Of a DNA stretch of 7,650 bases, positions 1 through 5,538 are shown piece after piece. Source of the stretch: an uncultured Brevundimonas sp. (lineage in GTDB: Bacteria > Pseudomonadota > Alphaproteobacteria > Caulobacterales > Caulobacteraceae). The notes beneath the pieces are model-generated. The model did no database searches. It was not told where the DNA came from and saw nothing but the letters and a program-made list of their open reading frames with translations. Position numbers and translations under genes: made by a program. How positions within the stretch are numbered: position 1 is the stretch's first letter; each line of letters opens with the position of its first letter. The stretch spans positions 1 through 7,650 of the forward strand of contig CAMLNY010000044.1 of assembly GCA_946481405.1 (NCBI GenBank), written 5' to 3'.

Positions 1-549
1 CAGGCCGATGCCGAACAGCAGGGCGAAGATCATGATCGGCAGGATCTGGTTCTCCGACGCCGCCGTGAAGACGTTCGAAGGGATCAGATCGAGGAAGAAC
101 TGGCCGAACTGGACGTTCTCGGGCGCCTTCTCGACGATGGCCTGTGCGCCCTCGGCTCCCTGGGCGAGCAGTTGCTGGGCCAGCGCCGGATCGACGCCGT
201 CACCGGGACGGAAGTAGTTGACCATGCCCAGGCCGATCAGGACGGCGATACCCGAGACGACGATGGTCAGAAGCAGGGTCTTGATGCCCGCCCGGCCCAG
301 CGATTTCAGGTCGCCCATCTCGGCGATGCCGACCACGAGGGCCGAGAACAGCAGCGGGATCACCAGCATGAACAGCAGGCGCAGGAAGATCTGGCCGGCC
401 GGGCCGGTGATGTTCGACGTCACCCACTGGACCCAGTAGTCGTCCGGGCCGACGTACTGATTGACGTACAGACCGGCCCCCAGGCCGACCAGGAAGCCAA
501 GAAGCATCAGCCAGTGGAGCGGAATCCCGCCCTTTTTCGTCGTGTCCAT
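1..549 (-). CDS. Dicarboxylate/amino acid:cation symporter (SDF family), N-terminal part
   Basis: Partial gene: the first 183 residues are visible and the reading frame leaves the window open at base 1. The family (DctA/GltP/GltT type) carries out sodium- or proton-coupled uptake of C4-dicarboxylates or acidic/neutral amino acids across the inner membrane; the substrate cannot be told from this half. Hydrophobic stretches lie at about residues 10-29, 55-76 and 89-110, followed by a polar loop and then another hydrophobic start at about 168-183. The stretch [20 protein letters not shown] (57-76) is the usual conserved second-helix segment. The start is ATG at 547-549, preceded by a GGGGGA ribosome-binding site. 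The amino acid-binding lipoprotein gene ends 49 bases upstream on the same strand, so co-transcription is possible. The family assignment is strong; the specificity-determining C-terminal hairpins are outside the window. Confidence 0.93.
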   Translation of the reverse strand, partial: MDTTKKGGIPLHWLMLLGFLVGLGAGLYVNQYVGPDDYWVQWVTSNITGPAGQIFLRLLFMLVIPLLFSALVVGIAEMGDLKSLGRAGIKTLLLTIVVSGIAVLIGLGMVNYFRPGDGVDPALAQQLLAQGAEGAQAIVEKAPENVQFGQFFLDLIPSNVFTAASENQILPIMIFALLFGIGL

Positions 550-598
550 TCGTCCCCCGAAAGGCGGCGACCGCGTCGTGGCGGCCTCGCCTGCAGCG

Positions 599-1711
599 TT
601 ATCGGACCGGCAGGCCGTAGATCAGGCCGCCCGGTCGAGCGTTCCATTGTGCATTCAACCCGCGGGCCAGGTCGAGAGGCGATTGCGAACCGAGGTTCCG
701 CTCGAAGATTTCGCCGTAGTTGCCCACGCCCTTCACCGCGTCCGCCGCCCAGGATTTCGACAGCCCGAGACGCGGCCCGAAATCGCCCTCCGCACCCAGC
801 AGGCGACGGACCTGGGGCTCGCGCGCGCTCTCGGCCCGTTCCTCGACGTTGGCCTGCGTCACCCCGAGTTCCTCGGCGAGGATCAGGGCGTTCTGGGTCC
901 AGCGGACGATGGCGGTCCACTGTTCGTCGCCGCGCCGGGTCACGGGTCCCAGCGGCTCCTTGGAGATGACGTCCGACAGGATCACGTGTTGCTGCGGATC
1001 GGACAGGGTCGTGCGGGCCGCCGCGAGCGCGGAGACGTCGGCGCTGAAGGCGTCGCAGTCCTCGCGACCATAGGCCTGGCGCGCGGCCTCCTCGGTCGGC
1101 AGGACGACGGCGCGATAGTCGATGCCGCGGCTGCGGAAATAGTCCTCGGCATTCAGGGCGCTGGTCGAGCCGGCCTGCACGCAGACGCGGGCCCCGTTCA
1201 GCTCGGAGGCGCTGTTCAGGTCCAGCGAGCGGCGGACGAGAAAGCCCTGGCCGTCGTAGTAGTTCACCCCGCCGAAGGCGAGCTGCCCCGAGGTGTCCCG
1301 CTCCATGGTCCAGGAGGTGTTGCGCCACAGCACGTCGATGCGGCCGTCGGCCAGGGCCTGGAACCGGGTTTCGGCCGTCAGCGGCACGAAACGCACCGCG
1401 TCGGCGTCATCGAAGATGGCGGCGGCCAGACCGCGACAGAAGTCCACGTCGAACCCGCGCCACTGCCCGCGATTGTCGGTGAAGGCAAAGCCGACCAGCC
1501 CCTGATTGACGCCGCAGTTCAGCCGGCCGCGACGCTTGATGGCCGCCAGCGTCGGGCTTTCGACCGGAGCCGCCGTGGTCTGGGGCGCGCCCGTCGTCGG
1601 CTGGACCACGCCGTCCTCGGGATCGGGCTCGTTGCGGCCGCAGGCGGCAAGAAGAGCCAGTCCCGCCAGCCCGAGGAGTCGCATCCAGAAAGCCCCGGCT
1701 CGCTCGCCCAT
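599..1711 (-). CDS. AapJ-like amino acid-binding lipoprotein (ABC-type solute-binding protein)
   Basis: A 370-residue periplasmic binding protein resembling AapJ, which delivers general L-amino acids to the AapQMP permease. The N-terminus has a hydrophobic signal segment with lipobox LAAC (lipidated Cys24), then a Pro/Thr-rich linker (about 27-52) and the binding fold. AapJ-type landmarks are LNCGVNQGLVGF (64-75), FDVDFCRGLAAAIF (87-100), NTSWTMERDT (131-140) and YYDGQGFLVRR (151-161). Classical AapJ is a soluble periplasmic protein, so membrane anchoring by a lipid is a difference. The chosen ATG (1709-1711) has GGGACGG just upstream; an ATG at 1682-1684 would also leave a short lipoprotein signal, and an earlier in-frame ATG at 1789 would bury the signal. 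No permease or ATPase gene adjoins it; instead an SDF symporter follows 49 bases downstream. It is divergent from metC with about 100 bases between, where I see no convincing promoter. Confidence 0.88.
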   Translation of the reverse strand: MGERAGAFWMRLLGLAGLALLAACGRNEPDPEDGVVQPTTGAPQTTAAPVESPTLAAIKRRGRLNCGVNQGLVGFAFTDNRGQWRGFDVDFCRGLAAAIFDDADAVRFVPLTAETRFQALADGRIDVLWRNTSWTMERDTSGQLAFGGVNYYDGQGFLVRRSLDLNSASELNGARVCVQAGSTSALNAEDYFRSRGIDYRAVVLPTEEAARQAYGREDCDAFSADVSALAAARTTLSDPQQHVILSDVISKEPLGPVTRRGDEQWTAIVRWTQNALILAEELGVTQANVEERAESAREPQVRRLLGAEGDFGPRLGLSKSWAADAVKGVGNYGEIFERNLGSQSPLDLARGLNAQWNARPGGLIYGLPVR

Positions 1712-1812
1712 GGTCCGTCCCGCATCCGCTGTGACGGCGACTCGCGTCGCCTCTTGCGCCCCCGCCGCTTTAGAGGCCTTTGGAGCCACGTTCGCAACCC
1801 GTCGAGGTTCTC

Positions 1813-2985
1813 ATGGATCCGCTTTCCGACCGCACCCGGCTGATCGCATCGGCGACCCGGCGCGGCGGCGGGCGGCGCCCGGTCAATCCGCCGATCGAGC
1901 GCGCCTCGACCATGCTGTCCGACGCGGTCGGCGACATGCGCGACGCCCGGCCGGGCCCGGTCTACGGCATCGACGGCACGGCCTCCCAGGACGCCCTGAG
2001 GCGCGCCGTCGCCGATCTGGAGGGAGCTGAGCACTGCTGGCTGGCCCCGTCGGGACTGGCGGCGGTCACCTTGCCCCTGCTGGCCCTGACCAAGCCGGGC
2101 GACGAGGTCCTGACGACGGACGCCGTCTACGGGCCATCACGGCGCTTCCTGACCCGCTTTCTGGCCGGGCGCGGGGTCACGACCCGGTTCCACAACCCGG
2201 AGGCTACCGCCGCCGATGTTGCGGCGATGATGACCGAGCGCACGCGGGTCGTCCTGATCGAGGCGCCGGGCTCGCTGACCATGGAGATGATCGACGTCCC
2301 GGCCTTCGCCGCCGCCGCGCGGGCGCGGGGCGTCTACACGATCATGGACAACACCTGGGCGGCGGGGCTGGCGTTCAAGCCTCTGGCGCACGGCGTCGAC
2401 GTCAGCGTGCAGGCCCTGACGAAATATGCCGGCGGCCACTCCGACCTGATGCTGGGCGCGGTCTGTGCGAGCGGCCCGGTTGTGTCGAAGGCAATAGCGG
2501 ACACGCATGAAGACATCGGCATTTGCGTCTCGCCCGACGACGCCTGGCTGGCGCTGCGGGGCCTGCGCACCCTGCCGCTGCGCTACGCGGAACAGGCCCG
2601 GTCGATGCGTCAGGTGTCGGACTGGCTGGCGGGGCGGTCGGAGGTGTCGCGAGTTCTGCACCCCGCCCTGCCCGGCGATCCGGGCCATGCGTTGTGGGCG
2701 CGCGACTTCTCGGGCGCGGCCTCCCTGTTCGGTGTCGTCATGCGCGGCGGCGATGCGAAGGCGGCCCACGCCTTCCTCCACGCGCTCGGCCTGTTCGGCC
2801 TCGGCTACTCCTGGGGCGGGTTCGAGAGCCTCGCGACCTACGAGACGCCGCAGCTGGCGTTCCGGGAGCGGCCGCCCGTGCTGGAGGGCGCCCTGCTGCG
2901 CTTCCACGTCGGTCTGGAGGATCCGGGCGAGCTGATCGCCGATCTGGAGGTCGGCCTCGACGCCTGGAACGCCGCGCTGGGCTAG
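1813..2985 (+). CDS. metC: Cystathionine beta-lyase (Cys/Met metabolism PLP-dependent enzyme)
   Basis: A 390-residue fold-type I PLP enzyme. MetC cleaves cystathionine to homocysteine, pyruvate and ammonia in the cytoplasm, the penultimate step of methionine synthesis, and it can also act on cystine. The family pattern is complete: the substrate/PLP region VYGIDGT (about 50-56), the APSGLAA phosphate-binding turn (about 78-84), DNTWAAGLAF (about 179-188) with the PLP-ring aspartate, and SVQALTKYAGGHSD with the Schiff-base lysine at about residue 204. The C-terminal YSWGGFESL is more typical of cystathionine beta-lyases than of gamma-synthases. Length is normal. The start is ATG at 1813 with GAGG five bases upstream. 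An in-frame ATG at 1780 lacks such a site and would add a non-conserved tail. Its TAG stop overlaps the stop of the convergent small gene. Some close relatives have gamma-lyase activity, so exact specificity is inferred. Confidence 0.93.
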   Translation: MDPLSDRTRLIASATRRGGGRRPVNPPIERASTMLSDAVGDMRDARPGPVYGIDGTASQDALRRAVADLEGAEHCWLAPSGLAAVTLPLLALTKPGDEVLTTDAVYGPSRRFLTRFLAGRGVTTRFHNPEATAADVAAMMTERTRVVLIEAPGSLTMEMIDVPAFAAAARARGVYTIMDNTWAAGLAFKPLAHGVDVSVQALTKYAGGHSDLMLGAVCASGPVVSKAIADTHEDIGICVSPDDAWLALRGLRTLPLRYAEQARSMRQVSDWLAGRSEVSRVLHPALPGDPGHALWARDFSGAASLFGVVMRGGDAKAAHAFLHALGLFGLGYSWGGFESLATYETPQLAFRERPPVLEGALLRFHVGLEDPGELIADLEVGLDAWNAALG

Positions 2986-3242
2986 CCGCCAATCTCGGGC
3001 ATCATGCCGGTGACAAAGCCGCGCATGCCCGTCTGGGGCTGCAGCATGCCGCGCAGGAAGTTGACAGTGACGGCGGCCCGGTCCTCGAAGACGAACTGGC
3101 TCTGGGTGAACTTGCAGTTGGCGAAGCTCGGCTGCTCGGAGCCCTTGAAAACCAGCTGGGCGTGCCTGAACTCGCAGTCGATGAAGGTCTTGCCGTCGAC
3201 CAGGGTGCGGCCCTGAAGAACCTGATTTCGGATTTCGGCCAT
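2982..3242 (-). CDS. Small pentapeptide-repeat-like protein, function unknown
   Basis: An 86-residue protein I cannot assign to a named function. It contains two similar blocks spaced 20 residues apart: F20-I-D-C-E-F25 followed by LVF, and F40-A-N-C-K-F45 followed by FVF. The recurring F-x-[DN]-C-x-F pattern resembles the start of a right-handed beta-helix of the pentapeptide-repeat kind, but only about two turns would be formed. There is no signal peptide or membrane helix, so it is probably cytoplasmic. The C-terminus is Gly/Met-rich. The ATG at 3240-3242 is preceded by a GGGGA ribosome-binding site about five bases away. The 3' end of tRNA-Arg lies only 20 bases upstream on the same strand, so it may share the tRNA transcript. 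Its TAG stop lies in the same CTAG as the metC stop. Coding is supported by the good ribosome-binding site, a complete frame and the internal repeats, but the gene is short. Confidence 0.75.
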   Translation of the reverse strand: MAEIRNQVLQGRTLVDGKTFIDCEFRHAQLVFKGSEQPSFANCKFTQSQFVFEDRAAVTVNFLRGMLQPQTGMRGFVTGMMPEIGG

Positions 3243-3262
3243 GAAAGTCCCCGTGAACGAGA

Positions 3263-3339
3263 TGGCGCGCCCTGCAGGATTCGAACCTGCGACCGTCCGC
3301 TTAGAAGGCGGGTGCTCTATCCAGCTGAGCTAAGGGCGC
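3263..3339 (-). tRNA. tRNA-Arg (anticodon UCU)
   Basis: A 77-base gene read on the minus strand with all four arms. The acceptor stem is GCGCCCT/AGGGCGC, the D arm is GCTC...GAGC, the anticodon loop is CTTCTAA with anticodon TCT, and the T arm is GCAGG-TTCGAAT-CCTGC. The discriminator is G and the CCA end is encoded. Closely similar to the well-known tRNA-Arg(UCU) of Escherichia coli in acceptor, D and T arms. It decodes AGA, a rare arginine codon in GC-rich genomes, and perhaps AGG. The outermost anticodon-stem pair is a C27-A43 mismatch, so that stem has four Watson-Crick pairs. I see no clear promoter upstream, where the 38-base repeat begins six bases away. Confidence 0.97.
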
Positions 3340-3344
3340 TTGCA

Positions 3345-3382
3345 GGCTCAAGTAGCGAACGACCGCGTCGTGAGCGATAGCC
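3345..3382 (+). repeat. 38-base palindromic repeat, copy 1 (of a tandem pair)
   Basis: First of three 38-base copies that begin GGCT and end AGCC. The centre is ACGAC-CGC-GTCGT: a five-pair stem with a three-base loop. The other copies have GCGAC-CGC-GTCGC, so both sides of one pair have changed together (A-T here, G-C there). TGCA precedes the copy, as it does copy 2, and it is followed by CGACTTC and a run of five A. It sits six bases from the 5' end of tRNA-Arg. Function unknown; a REP-like element or part of an RNA hairpin are both possible. Confidence 0.88.
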
Positions 3383-3397
3383 GACTTCAAAAATGCA

Positions 3398-3435
3398 GGC
3401 TCAAGTAGCGAGCGACCGCGTCGCGAGCGGTAGCC
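3398..3435 (+). repeat. 38-base palindromic repeat, copy 2 (of a tandem pair)
   Basis: Same length and orientation as copy 1, with which it shares the first 14 bases and the preceding TGCA; only 15 bases separate the two. The core is GCGACCGCGTCGC. The copy lies inside a further inverted pair, TGCAGG at 3394-3399 and CCTGCA at 3439-3444, so the whole could fold as a longer hairpin. It lies 11 bases past the stop of the NDUFS4-like gene, the kind of place where REP elements and transcript-stabilising hairpins are found. Confidence 0.88.
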
Positions 3436-3446
3436 ACCCCTGCAAA

Positions 3447-3752
3447 TCAATGCGTCCAGGGCTGCTTGCGCGTGGTGGCGAAGTTGTCGGCGTAGGCCTT
3501 CAGGATCACCGGCGGCTCCTGCGGTTCATGCAGGCGGAACGGGATGCCGTGACGTTCGGCGTAGGCGATCGCCTCTTCCTTCGTCTCGAAGGTCAGGCGG
3601 ACCTGGCCGTTCATGTCCGAGGAGCTGGTCCAGCCCATCAGGGGGTCGATCGTTCTCGCCGACGCCGGCTCGAAATCCAGCCGCCAGTCCTTCGACTTGG
3701 CCTTGCCCGACTGCATGGCGGTCTTGGCGGGGCGATAGATGCGGGCCAGCAT
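3447..3752 (-). CDS. NDUFS4-like respiratory complex I accessory subunit (ETC complex I subunit region)
   Basis: A 101-residue protein of the family named after the mitochondrial 18 kDa AQDQ subunit (NDUFS4). In alphaproteobacteria such small proteins are accessory subunits of the NADH:ubiquinone oxidoreductase peripheral arm. Visible signatures are a basic N-terminus beginning ARIYRPAKTAMQSGKAKS, then WRLDFEP, the centre MGWTSSSDMNGQVRLTF (about 39-55), TKEEAIAYAERHGIPF (about 57-72), and a C-terminal YADNF. Full family length is present with no signal peptide, consistent with a cytoplasmic face. The start is ATG at 3750-3752; the ribosome-binding site is weak (GAGAG). A promoter candidate lies 30-56 bases upstream. 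The gene stands alone, away from any nuo genes in this window, between two tRNA genes and next to the 38-base repeat pair, which may lie in its 3' untranslated region. Confidence 0.92.
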   Translation of the reverse strand: MLARIYRPAKTAMQSGKAKSKDWRLDFEPASARTIDPLMGWTSSSDMNGQVRLTFETKEEAIAYAERHGIPFRLHEPQEPPVILKAYADNFATTRKQPWTH

Positions 3753-3781
3753 GGCGAACTCTCGAAAGACGGAGAGCGCCT

Positions 3782-3808
3782 CTTATACCGCGTCGACCCG
3801 GCCGCCAA
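3782..3808 (-). promoter_or_regulatory. Candidate promoter for the NDUFS4-like gene
   Basis: On the minus strand TTGGCG (3803-3808) and TATAAG (3782-3787) are separated by 15 bases, slightly short of the usual 16-18. The predicted transcript would have a leader of only about 20 bases before the ATG at 3752. The -10-like element stands out from the GC-rich surroundings. Position and spacing are suggestive only. Confidence 0.35.
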
Positions 3809-3881
3809 GCCGAACGGACGGTCGAGCTTGCCCTCGCGTCCGGGTTGGGCCAGCGTCGGACGACCCTGAAAGGATATTCCC

Positions 3882-4220
3882 ATGCTCGTGGCCGCCCTTG
3901 TCGCCTCCCTGCTCGCCCAGACGGCGCCCGCGCCCACGCTCACTGAGGCCGAGCAGGAGGCTGCTGGGCGGCAGGTGGTGGAAGGCATGGTCCACATTTT
4001 CACTGTGATGGGTTCTTGCGAGCGCCATTTCACGCCGGAGCAGATCGCGGGCGTCAGGCGCCCCCTTCAGATGGACGCCGGCGCGCGGGGGCTCACACCG
4101 CTGCAGCAGCTGCTCTCCGATGCCTACGACACCGGCAAGGCCGACACGTCGAAATCGGCGGCCTTCTGCCAACAGGCGATGAGAATGCTGGCGGAAACGC
4201 AGGCCGAACGGGGTCATTAG
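3882..4220 (+). CDS. Small probably exported protein with two cysteines, function unknown
   Basis: A 112-residue protein I do not recognise. The first 13 residues are hydrophobic (MLVAALVASLLAQ) and are followed by TAPAPT, which looks like a short signal peptide with an Ala-x-Ala-like cleavage area, although the usual positive residues at the N-terminus are missing. The rest is mainly helical in composition, with single cysteines at 46 (in GSCERHF) and 96 (in AAFCQQAM), which could form one disulfide in the periplasm. The start is well supported by AAAGGA at 3869-3874, seven bases before the ATG. The gene is divergent from the NDUFS4-like gene with about 130 bases between, and it converges on tRNA-Pro. 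The third 38-base repeat begins two bases after its TAG stop. Coding is supported by the strong ribosome-binding site, the signal-like N-terminus and the lack of any competing plausible frame; function is open. Confidence 0.75.
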   Translation: MLVAALVASLLAQTAPAPTLTEAEQEAAGRQVVEGMVHIFTVMGSCERHFTPEQIAGVRRPLQMDAGARGLTPLQQLLSDAYDTGKADTSKSAAFCQQAMRMLAETQAERGH

Positions 4221-4222
4221 CC

Positions 4223-4260
4223 GGCTTAAGCAGCGAGCGACCGCGTCGCGAGCGGTAGCC
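4223..4260 (+). repeat. 38-base palindromic repeat, copy 3
   Basis: Third copy, 38 bases from GGCT to AGCC and in the same orientation as the pair at 3345-3435. It differs from copy 2 at two positions near the left end, which create the perfect palindrome GCTTAAGC there. The core GCGACCGCGTCGC is identical to copy 2, and as in copy 1 it is followed by CGAC and a run of five A. It fills the space between the stop of the plus-strand small gene and the 3' end of the minus-strand tRNA-Pro, so it lies at the end of two convergent transcripts. Confidence 0.88.
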
Positions 4261-4275
4261 GACCAAAAAGATCGA

Positions 4276-4352
<77 letters not shown>

Positions 4353-4365
4353 GCGGAGGGGTCTG

Positions 4366-4393
4366 CCATCAACCGCTTCGCGCTGCAACGCAA
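4366..4393 (-). promoter_or_regulatory. Weak candidate promoter for tRNA-Pro
   Basis: On the minus strand TTGCGT (4388-4393) and TGATGG (4366-4371) lie 16 bases apart, with 13 bases from the -10-like element to the tRNA 5' end. The -35 matches well but the -10 is poor. The space between the DUF192 gene stop and the tRNA is only 49 bases, so read-through from the upstream operon is an alternative. Confidence 0.25.
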
Positions 4394-4401
4394 GATTGGC
4401 C

Positions 4402-4878
4402 TCAGGGGTGGAAGAAGGGGTGTACGACCTTGTCGCCGGCCTTGGCGCCGATCTCCTCGGCCCGCCCGGCACGCAGCTCCAGCACGCCGCTGGCCGCGCC
4501 GTTCGACGGGATCTGGGCCTCGGAATAGGGCGTGGTGTGGTGGGCGATCGAGACGATCGAACCGGTCGGATCGATGTAGAGGATGTCCAGCGAGCTCGGC
4601 GTGTTGCGCATCCAGAATGAGCGCTCGGCCGAATCCGGGAACTCGAACAGCATGCCCCGATCGTCGGCCAGCGGCTGGCGGAACATCAGGCCGCGTTCGC
4701 GCTCGGGGTCGTCGTCGGCGATCTCGACCATGAAGGCGTGCTCCCCCGAGGTGGTGACGATCTTCAGCTCCTCGAGCGGATTGCCAGCCTCGTCGACCGG
4801 GCCGGACGGCTTGGAACAGCCGGTCAAGGCCAGGCCGAACGCCAGGGTTCCGGCGATGAGGAAGCGTCTCGACAGCAT
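4402..4878 (-). CDS. DUF192 family lipoprotein
   Basis: A 158-residue protein with a lipoprotein signal (MLSRR, then a hydrophobic stretch, then lipobox LTGC with Cys21) and one DUF192 domain (COG1430) over about residues 38-155. Family landmarks are RGLMFR (62-67), GMLFEF (75-80), FWMRNTPSSLDILYID (88-103), and VLEL-x-AGRA (132-140). The family is widespread in bacteria and archaea, forms a small beta-barrel-like fold and has no established biochemical function. Here it should be anchored to a membrane on the periplasmic side. The start is ATG at 4876-4878 with AAAGGG seven bases upstream. The two-domain cold-shock gene ends 23 bases upstream on the same strand, so the two are probably one operon. 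The recognition of the domain is firm; the function is unknown. Confidence 0.92.
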   Translation of the reverse strand: MLSRRFLIAGTLAFGLALTGCSKPSGPVDEAGNPLEELKIVTTSGEHAFMVEIADDDPERERGLMFRQPLADDRGMLFEFPDSAERSFWMRNTPSSLDILYIDPTGSIVSIAHHTTPYSEAQIPSNGAASGVLELRAGRAEEIGAKAGDKVVHPFFHP

Positions 4879-4901
4879 GACCGCCCTTTCGGGGCGACCG
4901 A

Positions 4902-5465
4902 TCAGTCGCCCGGTCTGATTTCAGCGACCACCAGACCCTTGGGCCCTTCGGCGAATCGCACCGCGACCGTCTCGCCGGGGATCAGATCGTCCAGTCCGCA
5001 GCGACGCAGGGTCTCGATGTGAACGAAGATATCGCCGGGATCGGTCGCGCGCACCACGAATCCGTAGCCCTTGGTGCGATTGAACCATTTGACCGTCGCA
5101 GCCTCAAGCGTACCCGCCGTCGCGACGTCAAGAGGTTCGCGGATCGAGCGCGTATCGGAGCGCAGACCGTCATAGCCGCCGCGGCGTGCGGGCGGTTCGA
5201 CCTCGCCCTCGCCCAGGTCGTGAACCTGCACCACCTGCCAGCCCTTGGGCCGCCGCACGCAGTCGCAGTCGATCGGCGCGCCTTCGCCGGCCGATTCCCA
5301 GCCGCCGTCCCTCAGGCTCGAGATGTGCAGCAGGACGTCCCTGGTCTCGGTCTGACCCGGATCATCGGGCACGATGAAGCCGTAGCCCTTGCCCGCATCG
5401 AACCATTTTACACGGCCGACGATCCGGACGATGTCCGTCGCGTCGACCCCCTCGTAGTCAGACAC
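4902..5465 (-). CDS. Two-domain cold-shock protein (tandem CSD, CspC/CspD-like)
   Basis: A 187-residue cytoplasmic protein with two cold-shock domains joined by an acidic then basic linker (about 83-118). Domain 1 (about 15-82) has [13 protein letters not shown] with RNP1 at 26-31 and the RNP2-like VLLHI at 44-48. Domain 2 (about 119-184) has [13 protein letters not shown] with RNP1 at 132-137 and DIFVHI at 145-150. Such proteins bind single-stranded RNA/DNA and act as RNA chaperones. Caulobacter has double-domain members that are linked to stationary phase rather than cold induction; whether this one behaves so is inference. The start is GTG at 5463-5465, preceded by a G-rich ACGGGGGGC; no ATG exists near the N-terminus. 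The upstream 80 bases are AT-richer than the surroundings and could form a leader, as is common for cold-shock mRNAs. The DUF192 lipoprotein gene follows 23 bases downstream. Confidence 0.95.
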   Translation of the reverse strand: MSDYEGVDATDIVRIVGRVKWFDAGKGYGFIVPDDPGQTETRDVLLHISSLRDGGWESAGEGAPIDCDCVRRPKGWQVVQVHDLGEGEVEPPARRGGYDGLRSDTRSIREPLDVATAGTLEAATVKWFNRTKGYGFVVRATDPGDIFVHIETLRRCGLDDLIPGETVAVRFAEGPKGLVVAEIRPGD

Positions 5466-5538
5466 TTCAAGCCCCCCGTCCGCACTCTCCCTGCGAACGG
5501 TTCATGTTTAACACGGTTCTGTGAACGCGGGAAAATCG

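Noticed and set aside
1712..1812. Divergent promoter region between the binding protein and metC, with TTGCGC and TTTAGA
   Set aside because: The two elements are only nine bases apart on the plus strand, too close for a sigma-70-type promoter; no other pair stood out.
461..1843. Long plus-strand open frame of 460 codons
   Set aside because: Antisense to the binding-protein gene; its low-complexity Arg/Ala/Gly composition is typical of shadows in GC-rich DNA, whereas the minus strand has clear family motifs.
2523..3380. Plus-strand open frame of 285 codons
   Set aside because: It is an out-of-frame shadow of metC that then runs antisense through the small gene and tRNA-Arg and ends in repeat copy 1, giving a SSERPRRER tail also produced by copy 3.
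3393..3869. Plus-strand open frame of 158 codons
   Set aside because: It is antisense to the NDUFS4-like gene, begins inside repeat copy 2 and matches no family.
3345..4260. CRISPR-like array from the 38-base repeats
   Set aside because: Only two copies are adjacent, with a 15-base spacer; the third is about 790 bases away and no cas genes are present.
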